Assembly (NCBI GenBank): GCA_001599595.1
Contig: BCHH01000004.1
Location: forward strand, 2,958,778-3,022,777
Direction: 5' to 3'
Length of the DNA: 64,000 bases
Source of the DNA: Beverwykella pulmonaria
Lineage: Eukaryota > Ascomycota > Dothideomycetes > Pleosporales > Melanommataceae
Made by a program: the position numbers and the translations under genes. The notes beneath the pieces are model-generated. The model ran no database searches and was not told the origin of the DNA. It saw nothing but the letters and a program-made list of their open reading frames with translations. Within the stretch, counting starts at the first letter, position 1. Every line of letters starts with the position of its first letter. Shown one piece after another: positions 21,682 to 32,996 of the stretch.

Positions 21682-23067
21682 TCAACCACATTGCACTGCA
21701 CGCCTGTGTTCCCAGACCCGTTTGTGTAGAGACGATCTCCCTATCCAATTCATCACCAACATCTCAAAATACGCCTGACTCCACTCCCCTTTCTCTGGCA
21801 TTGGCTTGAACGCGTCCGTCTTCCCACAAAAGCTATTATACGTTCTCGCACTCGCGTCACTCGTCCCATCGCTGATACCACCCCATTGCGCCCACACAAA
21901 TGCATCAAGCATCTCATCTTTCGTACTGTTTGAAGGGGCCCGGCCAAATCCTGCATAATTAACGTTACACCAATCCGCCCACTCGAGTCGAATACCAGAT
22001 ACACCGGAGCGCGTTGTATCCATGATGGAGTGTGTCGGCATGCTAGAGTTCAGTTCTTTGACTCGTTTAGTCAGGATGGCGAGGTACTTTTTCTCGTTCT
22101 CAGCGGGGTTCGTGGCATCGTAGCAGTCTTTCTCTCGCACAAACTCCCCCGGAGATAAGTCCCTGGTCCCAAATCAGGTTGTGAACACCATCGAAGTAGT
22201 ACGACTCACCAGGCGTTGTAGTTGTTTACATTTAGCGCCAGTCCTCGCAATTGGGAGGGCTTCCCGGCTGCTTCATATGTTCGGATTAGTTCTTGGGCTC
22301 CAGGCTTTTGGTATTCCCGCCAGCCCAACCAGCCGCCATGTGCTGCGTCGAGGTACAGGATAACGTTGGGAAGGTTTAGATTCTTGAGGGCGTAGGGTAC
22401 GTTCTTGCGGTAGGAGTTCACGACGTGCGCGCACGTGCTCTGGTTGTTGGTGACGACAGTTCCGATTATCTCTGGTTCAATGATGAGGGCGAAAGCAGTT
22501 TTGGGGTGTGATTTGATGATTTTGGCAATTGCTGTGGGTGGTCAGATCTTCCGAGCAAAGAAGAAGAATTTTGGTCTTTTGGTTAGGCAGCTTACGGTCA
22601 ATGTACTCTTCTGCGTACGAGAATGGGTCATTTAAAGGTGGTGTTCCGATAGAAAGACACTCTTTGTATGGTAGGCCTGAGATGACGAGGCCGAGGACAT
22701 GATTGCATGAGACATCTTTGACAGCTTCTTCAATCCTGTCAATCTGCTCCCTTCCTTGACTGGACAGCCGTTATTTCAGCGCCTGATCGAGGTGTCAGGA
22801 GACATACATCCATACAAATGTTCCAACATCCGCAGCCTTCAGCGCCTTTTGTTTCAGTGCAGTGTCGTTGATAGCTGCAGTAGCCATCTCGACCTTCTTC
22901 CGGTAGAGGATGTTTGGATGAAGCGTAAAGTTCAGCCATATATTTGTTTGGGGGTCTAAAGACACCGGTGCATCGCATGCATTCCCATGGCCACTTCTGG
23001 AGATTGGAATGGTTGATGCAAATGTGCTGGATATGAACAACAACGGGATTACTATAAGGAGCTGCAT
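21682..23067 (-). CDS. Divergent GH6 (cellobiohydrolase II-like) protein, 405 aa
   Basis: Exons (reverse): 22808-23067, 22596-22750, 22210-22531, 21682-22162; introns of 57, 64 and 47 nt; 1218 nt in frame. The signal peptide MQLLIVIPLLFISSTFA is followed directly by the catalytic domain, without CBM1 or linker. Family blocks: TFVWMEQIDRIEE, ALIIEPEIIGTVVTN, YALKNLNLPNVILYLDAAHG followed by GWLGW, LRGLALNVNNYNAW, WADWCNVNYAGFG and SDGTSDASARTYNSFCG. GH6 enzymes cut cellulose from the non-reducing end by inversion. Here the acid Asp of 'IEPDS' is Glu159, the preceding 'LPDRDC' reads LPYKEC, and 'K-P-G-G-E' reads Q-W-G-G-I. Activity may therefore be altered or lost. The last residues after AYFEMLV differ from other GH6 proteins, so the 3' end is uncertain. 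Confidence 0.8.
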
Positions 23068-24494
23068 ATTGAATTTTGAATCTTGAGCTCGAAAATGGGG
23101 TTCAGTTTCAAGAGGCTCCCACGGATTAAGTATAAGACCACTCCATCGTGTGATGTTCTACTATAGATGAGGTCGCGGCCAGCCAATCAGGAATACCACA
23201 CCGACTGCGCGATCTGTTTAGCCTGATGAAGCGTGATATGAAATGTCAATCTATAGATGTCAGCCCTATATCAAATGTCGTATCGAACTGTTAAGAGGCG
23301 CAAACGTGACATTTACTCGTGCGAGATCATATTGAATAGAATTTGAAATAGAGCCATGTTAGGGAAGGAAGTGCTACCCAGATAATCCAGAGTATATTGT
23401 TTTTTCAGAGAAGACTTGAAATGCTCTAAACATATGGTTCATTAGAGATCTAATGTCCTGGTTCTGAGTGATCGTGTGACGAATCAGGACACTTCATTGC
23501 AGAAGTGGTGGAAATAATTTATTGTTGAGGGAAGAAGCGAAGCTGCGTTGTACGGCGTTTTCATTTTCTTAACTTGACACTTCTTTTCAAAAGTATTCCG
23601 GCTGTCGCCAAAGTGGTTCTTGTCAGTGTCGACACTACCGGTCACTTGGATCTGCTACTGACCAAATTGTCCGCTTTACTATATGTATTAGCTGTACACC
23701 ATATGCATCATGGAAATCACATCGATATATACACACACTACACATCATCATACCACCTTTCTTACAAAACCAGCCTGCAGAGAGAAAAATACAACACTCT
23801 TGGCCGTTGATCGATCTATTATTGCATCCCAAACCGCGTCAGCTTTGCACCCCTGCTACACCACAAATATCGAACCTTCAGAGCCTTAGGACAGTAACTC
23901 TATCAATACAGGAGATAATTTCAAGCTTTGAAGACACCTGCCCTCAAAAGGATGCATTCTAAAATTTCTCCGCGCGAAGCAGATTGGTGTAAAGACTTAA
24001 TGCGCTTACATGTTGCGGCATCAGACACTTAGCTCAGCGCATCGTATTCACGCTATGCCTAACTGACTCAAAGTGTGCCATCCTACCAAAAACCTCCATG
24101 TGCGGTCACGTGCTGGCCATCGCTAGTAATGCCGTCGATGCAACCGCTGCAAACTAGATCGGTTTCACATTAGGCTCTCAATCGACAGTCTTGTAAATTT
24201 AACCAGCCGTTTTACAAACTCAACATGTAGAGTAATATGTCAGCGCTACTTGAAGGGTTCAGAACTTTTGCATGAGGTTCATCTCGCTTGAGCATTGGCA
24301 GAGGTTCAACCTGGGGTTTTAGCGTGGCGCTTTGCAGGCCTCCTACTCGGACTGCACCGCAGCCTAGGTCGCGGACCTTTTCTCTGGCAGCTACGCCGTC
24401 TTGCACATACGTACTGCCCACTTCTTGTTTATGCTGTGGGCGCGTGTAATGTGTTTCATCTCGTCCCAAGACGCACTGGCGCTCTGATTGACCC
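23068..24494. other. Intergenic region between divergent GH6 and kinase-USP genes
   Basis: Holds both promoters. No coding frame beyond short ones; no repeats noticed. Confidence 0.45.
23217..23223 (-). promoter_or_regulatory. Possible XlnR/Xyr1 site (GGCTAAA) upstream of the GH6 gene
   Basis: TTTAGCC on the plus strand reads GGCTAAA on the gene strand, about 150 bp upstream of the GH6 ATG. This matches the known binding site of the fungal xylan/cellulose activator. A CCAAT box lies at 23183-23187. One 7-mer match could be chance. Confidence 0.3.
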
Positions 24495-27400
24495 ATGGAG
24501 AAGACCCCTCCCACCGACCTCGAAGCTTCGCTGCTTCAGCGTTGGTTCTCCGTGTCGCCGCCAGGCAAATCGACGCTCAAGCAACATGAGCGCTTCTCCG
24601 AGACCGACCTCAGAGACATCTCTGATGTGCTGCGGCGCGTTGGCCGGAGCTCGTGGTCGCGCATACCCCGCATCTACGCCGTCCTGCGGTTGCTCGACCG
24701 CCTCGATGTGATTGACCTCTTCCTCGCGCAGGCCATCTCCGACGTGTACTTCCCCTTTACACACCAGACCCTCCCACAATCGCTGAATCCGTCAGTTGCC
24801 CATGAATTCCTGCAGGTGCAGCGCGTGGTGCTGTCGAGCGCCCTCGACCTGGAGCGCGAGACCGGCCGACACCGACACTTTTCGAACGCCGACGACGTGC
24901 CGTTCATAAAGGTGGAGGAGCTAGGCAAGGGCGCCTATGGATACGTGGACAGGGTGATTAGTACCGTCAGCCACAAGGAGTATGCCCGGAAACTTATCCC
25001 ACGGGGTCGTACCTTCCAGCGCAACCAAAAGATCCTCCAAGACTTCGAACGCGAGTTGGGCACTCTTAAGAAATTGTGCCACCACCGACACATTGTGCAG
25101 CTCATTGGTAGCTACACTGATCCGCGGTTTGTGGGCATCATCATGTCGCCCGTCGCCGAGTGTGACCTGAAGGATTTCCTGAACAATTGCGCGGCCGGCG
25201 GCGAGAGCCATCCTCACTCGCAGAAGTCGTTCATCCGCTCCTTCTTTGGCTGCCTCACCTCTGCGCTGTCCTACTTGCACGACAACACCATCCGCCACAA
25301 AGACATCAAACCCCAGAACGTACTCGTTTCCCAACACACTGTCTACCTCACCGACTTCGGCATCTCGTTGGACTGGTCTGAGATCGGTCAAAGTACCACT
25401 ACAGGGCCAACGCCGAAGACGGCGCGATATTGCGCCCCAGAGGTATCCGACTATGCACCGCGGAATACTTCGTCCGATATGTGGTCGCTAGGGTGCGTAT
25501 TTCTCGAGATATGGACGGTTCTAAAAGGCGAGACCGTCGCTAACCTCCACACCTTCCTTGAAGCCAATGGGTCCTTGTCATCCTGTTACCATCTAAATAG
25601 GAATGTCACCTTCCATTGGATGAAAACTCTAGAGTCGAAACCAACTCTGGCCGACAATCCCCCCCTGGACTGGATCCGCCACTTACTTGTCGAAGACAAG
25701 GGTAAGCGCTGGACTGCTCGCCAGCTTCTCTTTGAAATCGAAACTGTCAATAGCAATCCCGAGGCCAAGTTCGCTTTTTCCGGGCAATGTTGTATGGAAG
25801 AGCTAGAGTCGGCCGAGAGTGTGATATCCTCTAATGGCTCGCTTTACGAGGATAGCCCTGTCCCGCAACCTCTACCCCCCGCTGCTCCTCTTACCTCCAT
25901 GCCAGATAAGGAAGAACAACCAAAAGCACCTGAGGTGTCAACATTTCAGCGTAACATTACGCAGAGCGATATGAATAACAATATCTCAAATTCATTGACC
26001 ATCGAGCCTCAGCTCGACAGTACTACGCTAACAGTGGAGAGCATTACAACGCCATCCGTGTTAGAAACTGCTCTAGGAGGTATTCCGAAAGATGGAGAGG
26101 GCGTGCTCGTGGCCGTCGGCGAATCTGCAGAAAGAAAATCGCATAGTAATGTTAATTATAACGATGGCCTTCATTCGGAGGGGATACCAGATTCCGACGA
26201 GAACTTCAATTGGAAGTTCTTGCGGAAAGTGATAACTCCGGGAGCCTTTCAGTCACGCCTGGACAAAGGCGCACTCAGAACACGAGGAACTGTGGGTTTG
26301 ACAAATCTTGGCAACACCGGCTGGATGAACTCCGCGCTCCAGTGCATTCGCAGTGTTGAAGAACTGGCAGTGTACTTCCTGCAGGGCGATTACAAGCAGG
26401 ATATCAACGCAGACAACCCTCTAGGTCAGGGCGGAGCTATCGCTAAGGTATTCGCAGGACTCCTGACAGCAATCTATAGTGAAGAGGGCACCACCTCATT
26501 TACGCCAAAGGTCTTCAAGAACCAACTCGGCCGCGCAATGCCGATGTACGCCGGATTCCAACAGCAAGATGCGCAAGAATTCCTTGCTTTTCTCATCGAC
26601 GCATTGCACGAGGATCTTAATAAGATTAGGAGGAGGCCTTACATTGAGTATCCAGAGTCCGATGAGAAGACAATAAACGATCCTGAAGCCATCAAAGTGC
26701 TAGGCGACAAGTTCCGCGCCATCCACCATTCTCGAAACGACTCGGTAGTCATGGATCTCTTCAACGGCTTCTTCAAGATCATTATGGCCTGTCCAGAGTG
26801 CGATAAAATCAGCATCACTTTTGATCCTTACAGCATGGTTACCCTTGAACTCCCGATGGGGCAAACCAGGCAGCAAATTGTCCGGTTCGTCCCTCTTGGT
26901 GGAAAGATTTGGGACGTGGAGGTGGATATTGAGCAGAATGCTACTATTAAGAATCTGAAGAAGTACGTGGGTAAGCGCTTCGGGGTCGAATGGAACCGCC
27001 TTATGGCATCCGAGGTCTGGAATCACAAGTTTTACCGTCACTTGGAGGATGCAGATACTGTCGAAGAGAGCAACATCAGCCAAGGCGATCAAATATACAT
27101 CTACGAACTTGATGGTGTTCCTAGCAACTGGCCGCCTCCAAAGAGGAAGAAAAAGCAGTCATTCACTCATTCCATATGGAATCACGATTCTGATGGTGAT
27201 ATTCCGGAATCTACTGATCCACACCACGACCGGGTGTTAGTCCCAATTTTCCATCGGGCTCCGAATTTGTCTTCCTCCCGAGCGCAGCAGTGGCTTCTGC
27301 AGCTGTGGCCGTCCTTTATTCTTATCAAACGCGAGGAAGCCAAGGTCTACGATACGATCTTGAAGAAGGTCCTCAGCAAAGTTGACCAAATGACTACTCG

Positions 27401-28432
27401 GAATGTTTTTGCTGAGAGCAGCAGTCCTTCCTTGTCACCTTCGCACTCCCCCAGGATCCTTAGACCCAATAGCTTTGTTCCTCTCGAGTTCCGTCGACTC
27501 TTCGAGATGAAGCACACGCGTGCTAGCAAGGAATTTGTCACTACAGGTTGGAGCACGATTGATGGAAACAAGACATATGACGCCATCTCCAAGCGCGTTC
27601 GAGTTCCCTCCGCTAGAGAGTTGCCCATACAATCGTTTGATGCCCCTAGCGAGTCCGAAGACTACAACAACGAAAGCCTAATCAAATTGGGAGAGGCCAT
27701 TGTACTTGACTGGACCCTAGATGCTTTTGATGATTTTTTCCACGGCACGGGTGCCAGTGATCAGCGGGGCATGGAAATTCTCCAATTCGTAGAGACGCTC
27801 GAGAATGAGGAGCTCCTAGTTAAGAAGGCGAAGCAAGCTGCTCGCCTGAAGAATGGCATCACCCTTGAGGAGTGTTTCGCGGAAACATCCAAGGCCGAGG
27901 TGCTCTCTGAAGAAAACGCTTGGTACTGCAACTGTTGTAAGGAGTTGCGACGCGCTACGAAGAAGCTAGAACTCTGGACTGCACCCGACCTTTTTGTTAT
28001 TCACCTGAAGCGCTACAGCTCACATCGTGCTTCCAAAGGCAAGATTGACGTGCTCGTTAACTTCCCCATAGAGGGCTTGGACTTGACTGGCAAGGTTGGC
28101 TTGCCCGAGGAGAAGGATCTGGTGTACGATCTTTTCGCTGTAATCAATCATTATTCTGCTAGCCCGAGCAGTGGGGTCTATACCGCCTTCGCCAAGAACC
28201 TCTTCGACCAACAGTGGTACGAGTACAGCGGTACGTATTATCGTCCTTTATATGCTACTTGCGCTGATGGTTCCCAGACTCCAGCGTGCACAAACGTGCT
28301 GATCCTAATGGCGTCGTAACGCCAGCCGCGTATGTTCTCTTCTATCGCCGTCGCTCAAACGGCCCTCTAGGCCCTCCAGAGCTCCGAGAGATTGTCCAGG
28401 CGTGGCGGAACTCCGACTATGAGAGAGCGTAG
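24495..28432 (+). CDS. Protein kinase fused to a catalytically degenerate ubiquitin-specific protease, 1296 aa
   Basis: Exons 24495-28230 and 28278-28432. The 47-nt intron restores WYEYSDSS and a canonical USP tail (AAYVLFYRRRSNGPLG) in frame. Residues 1-135 are the helical module typical of an expanded fungal kinase family (SWSRIPRIYAVLR, DVYFPFTH). The kinase spans about 138-420: glycine loop GKGAYG (144), Lys166, RHKDIKPQN (Asp270), DFG (Asp287), CAPE; it looks active. After a 150-residue disordered linker comes a Ubp12-like USP (about 598-1280). The Cys box reads NLGNTGWMNS, with Gly609 in place of the catalytic Cys. The His box ends SSGVYTAF, with Val1228 in place of His. Asp1246 and both zinc-binding CxxC pairs (ACPEC, CNCC) remain. 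The USP is therefore probably a ubiquitin-binding pseudoenzyme. The DUSP domain usual in Ubp12 proteins is absent. Confidence 0.85.
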
Positions 28433-28554
28433 TTCTGAAAGGAGCCGCAGCCGAGACTCCACGTGATGAGGTGGACGTCCCATAATAGGACTATGAAGAC
28501 GGATACGCTGATGATGAGCTTTCCATTAGTCCCTCTCTCTCTACCTTCCGTCAT

Positions 28555-29108
28555 CGTGCACACCGACAGCTCTCGAAAGAAGAAAAAACTCATCTCCAGC
28601 AATACCTCACTCTAGAGGAAGAGAAAGCTATTATTAAAGTTTTGCTATTAACCTCTGATCTCAGGCAACCTGTGCGGATAAATTTTATGTCTTTGCCGGC
28701 CTTAAGAGTCGACCGCCAGCGGTCCACGACAAACAAATCAATCAAGCTTCCAGACAAGAACTGGCTTCAGGTCTTCGAGAAACGCCGTCCAGGACTCGAA
28801 GGAAGATGAACCAGGGCGGTAGACTAGGAAAGTCAGAGGATTAACATACATAATAAGATCACAAACTAGTTTAAAGTAATTAGAAATGTACTACAGAATC
28901 TTCAATTAGAAAATGTCATAATATGGACGAGACGGGAATCATGTTCAGCATGCTAGGCTCCGTCAAAACTCTTGTAGGTAAGGATGACCCACGAGGCTCC
29001 AGAGGCGTGGGTGTTAAGCGGACAATGGTAACTGCCGTTGAGTGTATAAATGCTGACAGTAGGTCGCTGCTTCCCTTTATAATCTGGTCAGTTTCAATAG
29101 CTCACCCC
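28555..29108 (+). pseudogene. RIP-damaged Fot1/pogo-type transposase fragment
   Basis: The frame from 28555 reads AHRQLSKEEKTHLQQYLTLE, then SDLRQPVRINFMS, then KNWLQVFEKRRPGLEGR, matching the N-terminal half of fungal pogo-class (DDE_1) transposases. It is then interrupted by TGA and two TAG codons where the family has Arg, Trp and Trp, all explicable by C-to-T/G-to-A changes. A one-base deletion just before 28923 leads into MDETGIMFSMLGSVKTLVGK and VKRTMVTAVECINADSRSLL, including the first catalytic Asp. Homology ends near 29108, and the rest of the DDE domain is missing. It lies about 120 bp after the kinase-USP stop codon. Confidence 0.8.
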
Positions 29109-29409
29109 GCGCAATAGCTCACCTCACTTGCTAAATTGCTCCACATGTTGCGAAGCTCAACTTGAGCCATCAAGCCTTCAATCATAATCGTCCCCTCTAT
29201 CATTCCTGTTAAGGCCCTCTTAAACTTCGGGCCAGATGACACTAGCGCATCTACTACGACCTCTAAGGATCAAATATTACATAGTGAGTATCATTACACA
29301 TCGTCAGTGTTTACTTCATCAAATTAAGTCGCATACCACACGCCAATCCGCGACAGTTACCATCACTCCCGAGTTTGCCTGAAAATTACTATATAACATC
29401 ATCAAGGCC
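29109..29409. other. Gene-free spacer
   Basis: Between the transposase remnant and the end of the HET gene; nothing recognised. It may contain further decayed element sequence. Confidence 0.35.
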
Positions 29410-31344
29410 CTATACTATATGTACCAGAGCTTTCTCGGGGATTTCTAAAAAGATATCCTCGCTATGTCTAAGGATTCCCACGCGCTGAAATAACCTCTCA
29501 GCTCCATCAATTACTCGAAGAACGAGACTTTTGCGCTGGTACTGACTTTTAGTCAACGAGAGGCAATACAGAACCTCACCAGATGGGACAAAACTAGGAC
29601 CCTGAATCCCTAAAGAATAGTCATTACCAAGAGGTAGCGGTTTTTTGTGATGAGGAACTTGGAGCTGGCTAAAGCGTCCATCGCCTTCATAGCTTAATAT
29701 TCCCGGAACCATGTAGCCAGATATCCTAAGTTTGTAACCATTTTCATCTCGGTCGAATATGAGGCCAGGGCATCCGATGTCGATGACATCACAGAGATTC
29801 TCATTTATGTCGGCTGGCAGAGGATCATACATGATTGGCGCGGACACACTCGCCCAAGACCACGTCGGAATCCCTTCGGTTCGAGTATATGACCGTCCCA
29901 TTTTGTTTCTCCACGCTCCGGGATCCCAAACCTGCCAACTGAGGTCCTCCACAGCAGAGTCACTCCAGATCCCCGCATGGCAAGTCGAATCCCTTGCTTC
30001 TTGGAATAACTTCGCGATCCCAGCTATCGCAGGCAGCCTGTCTTTTTCGTACGTCAGTTTCAAGTTGCTGTACATGACGATATTTTGGCGCCACTCGAAC
30101 GCAAGAGTACTACTGCTACTGCTCTCCAGACTCTTCGCGACTTCGGATTTCTTGGATCCCATAATAACGACGTCGCACTGGCAGCGACATTCGCATGATA
30201 CACCACTTCTACATTCCCAGGCCAGCTCCCGCTCGAGAAAATGCAGGTATCTAGGTGCTAGCATGCGCTCTTGGTATACCCAACCTCGGGTTCGCAGAAT
30301 CCCTGGGCTGATATCACTGTTGCTTTCGGGAAAGATAGGGTCTATGAGCGCACGGTGGTAGAGAGGTTCTCGCACATAAACCTCCCAAGCTGTCGGGATT
30401 TTCTCGAGGGAGCTGAAAGAGATGCTCTTGAAGCACTCGATGCGAACAGGATCTCCAGCATAACATCCGCCGTTACCGCTCGCCGAGTTTGTCGCCGCAA
30501 GACAGATTACGCAGTTTCGATAGATCTCAGCCATTTGAGCAGCCTCGCGCTTCCAATCATTTTCATCGTCCTGGACAATGCATCTATGCCAAGTATGTGA
30601 GTATTCTTACCCTGCATTAATGTAAGACAAGACTTACAGAGAATCTATCCACAGGTAGCGAATGCCCAGGCGCCTTGTGAAATCAACGGCCTCCCTGAAC
30701 GTCTTTGGAAGGGCTGTTAGAGGTATTTCTTCCTTGTGAGATTGGATGTTGTTCGCGGTCGTTATGAGTATACGTGCCTTACCCCAGCAGTGGCTAAGGC
30801 ATGCATATGGTGCTCCCCGATGTCCAGTTTCGTAAAGCCTAATCGTCTTTGCAGTTTCCGAATTCCCAACTTCTCCCAAGTCTAGCACTCTGGTAGGAAG
30901 AGGGGTGTCCTCGAGTATCCGACAAAGCTCATGCTGCTCCGAGCATGCAGCAAGCGTTTCTTTGACAAAGTTCAAGGACGTTTCTGAGTCGGTCCAGCCT
31001 GTGAGGTGATCTTGGATTTTGATGCTGTTCCATGGTGTAGGCTCCAGGCTGTACAGTAATACTTCTTCGAGTTGACCAACTTTTAGTCGGATGGTGTGGT
31101 GGAGAGTCATTTTTATAGGCTGAATGTCTAGATACGAATTTTTGAAAAGTCGGCGTAGTATTTGTTTGAGTAGGGCGCAACTCAGGCAACTGGTGGAGGT
31201 CGTCTGGATGGAGGTCCAATTAAACGTGTGACTCGCATGCTCCCCATTCTCCTTTGGTTGATCTGGGAACGTGATTGGGTTGAGGTTCTTGCAAATGGGG
31301 CAAGTCTCGGAAGTCAAGGGCGAGTGCTTTGGTGTTACCTCCAT
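29410..31344 (-). CDS. HET-domain (heterokaryon incompatibility) protein, 626 aa
   Basis: Two exons (reverse): 30638-31344 and 29410-30583, with a 54-nt intron in the middle of the conserved block, giving LWIDSLCIVQDDENDWKREA across the junction. The N-terminus has a Cys-rich start (CPICKNLNP, SCLSCALLK). The HET domain runs from about residue 180 (APYACLSHCWGKA) through TALPKTFREAVDFTRRLGI to AEIYRNCVICLAAT (about 280). Then GWVYQERMLAPRYLHF and GIPTWSWASV follow, standard for this family. HET domains act in allorecognition and trigger cell death when activated, often downstream of NLR-like sensors. No partner domain is fused here. The gene is convergent with the kinase-USP gene, with a transposase remnant between them. 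Confidence 0.9.
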
Positions 31345-32996
31345 TGATCATTAAAATTGGACGTCTTGCGTGGAGAGCAAACATAGAGATTGATTGGGGC
31401 TCAGGACGTGAGGAATGGTGAAATCAGGGTTATTGAGGCTGCTTAGAGTTATTTGGCAGCGAGGAGCGGGGCAAGAAACCGGTGAACCGTTCTCGTATAA
31501 GTATATATGCCAAGGTACTCTATATCTCCTGGGCACTAGCTTACGTGACAATCACATGACCAAAGCTATTGTCCCACAGTATGAGGCGTAGAATGAGTCC
31601 AGTGCTGCTGCAAACGTTCTGACTGGCCGGAATGCATATTTGTGAAAACGCACCTATTCTCTCTTTATCTATTTATCACTCCGGCCTGCAGGAAGTAGGT
31701 AGTTTGGTTGTGGAACGCTTGTATTGGGGGCCAGAGCTCGTCTCGCCTCACGTAATTGACTGATAGGCTCAGGCTCGTACTCAGGCTCGTGATAGGCCCC
31801 GTGAGCGTTGTGCTTGCCTTGAAGCTTGCCGTGAGCTTGGCAAGACAGGCCTATCAGAGTGGAGATAGTAGAGCTTCTCTATCAATCAGTGAGGTGTTGA
31901 TCTGCCTGAACGGAGACCGAGACGAAGCTGGGAGATGCTATCTAAAAAACAAAAACAAAAAACAATGCTGAAAGGGACGGCGGGTGGGTGATTCAAATCG
32001 TCGATCAAGCGTCGCGTGAGAGGCTTGATGAGATGAGCTCACATGAGGTGGATGTGATGAGGCTGAGATATCTTGTCGCGAGAATTCTTGAAGATGAGGT
32101 GCTTGGCAGCCTAACTATAAATAGAACAATACAGTATTCAAATTCTACGTTTGTTCTATGTTTAGCAGTTACTAAAACATCTCGAGCCCATGCTAGACGG
32201 ATGACGTTTGTACTTGCTAATGGAGGAAACGACGAGACTCATGTTTTCAAGAGTTGATACATTCCTGGACTTGATTGTGAGTGATTAGTGTATAGTTCAA
32301 CTCTGAGATGCCATGTACAATTGCGAAGATTCTTTCATGCCTATCTTGCTTAGTGAGTACAATCAACTTTACATTAGTGTGTGTTCCCAGAACAAAGCAA
32401 CGTACTGGGTACGAGTTACGAAATGCACGAAATTGTAAGTAGTAATTACTAGCTGCCTATTCACTGCCTGAGTAACAGAAACAGTTCTTAAACGCAAGGT
32501 GAACTTCTCACTTCACGCTCTATGGCTCTCATTCCATCATGCATTGCTCCTCTCCAATCCATGTCGCCGATATTTAAAAGCGCTAGTAGCACAAAATTTG
32601 GAGTCTTTCCTTACGATACGTTACACCACTCAAGGTAGAGGGGCAAATACTCCGACAAAATACATCGAAGAGCCATCCAAAGTTAATAAACAGGACGCAG
32701 GGTCCTTGGAGCAAGTTTATCCTTGGTAGGGACCTCACGAATATGACCCTGGGGCTTGGGGTAGCCTCGAAAGAGCTCCACCTTTATGAGCCTTTATGGG
32801 CTGACTGAAATATGACTTCTTCGATGTATGGGGTGTGAAACAAGAATGGTAAGTCAATAGTTGCATAAGGCATTTTTGTATCCGACTAACAACCCTTTTG
32901 ACGATCTTGAAACCCTCTGACGAATCCCCGAAAGCTCTACCAATCTCGATGCATCCAGCATAATCCCTCTTGGCCATCTCTGCCTCCCATATTGTC
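31345..32996. other. Mostly gene-free interval
   Basis: At 31770-31840 short direct repeats of 'actcaggctcgt' and 'cttgcc' occur. A 92-codon stretch on the minus strand (33010 down to 32735) looks like a frame-shifted continuation of the SET gene and is treated in the findings. Otherwise nothing supportable. Confidence 0.4.

Noticed and set aside
22751..22765. Earlier 3' splice site (tcaag) for GH6 exon 2
   Set aside because: It gives an immediate in-frame stop; the site at 22751 restores the conserved WMEQIDRIEE.
28233..28319. Unspliced 3' end of the kinase-USP gene, giving a 1274-aa protein
   Set aside because: Reading through replaces the conserved USP tail with unrelated residues; a 47-nt GT-AG intron restores it exactly.
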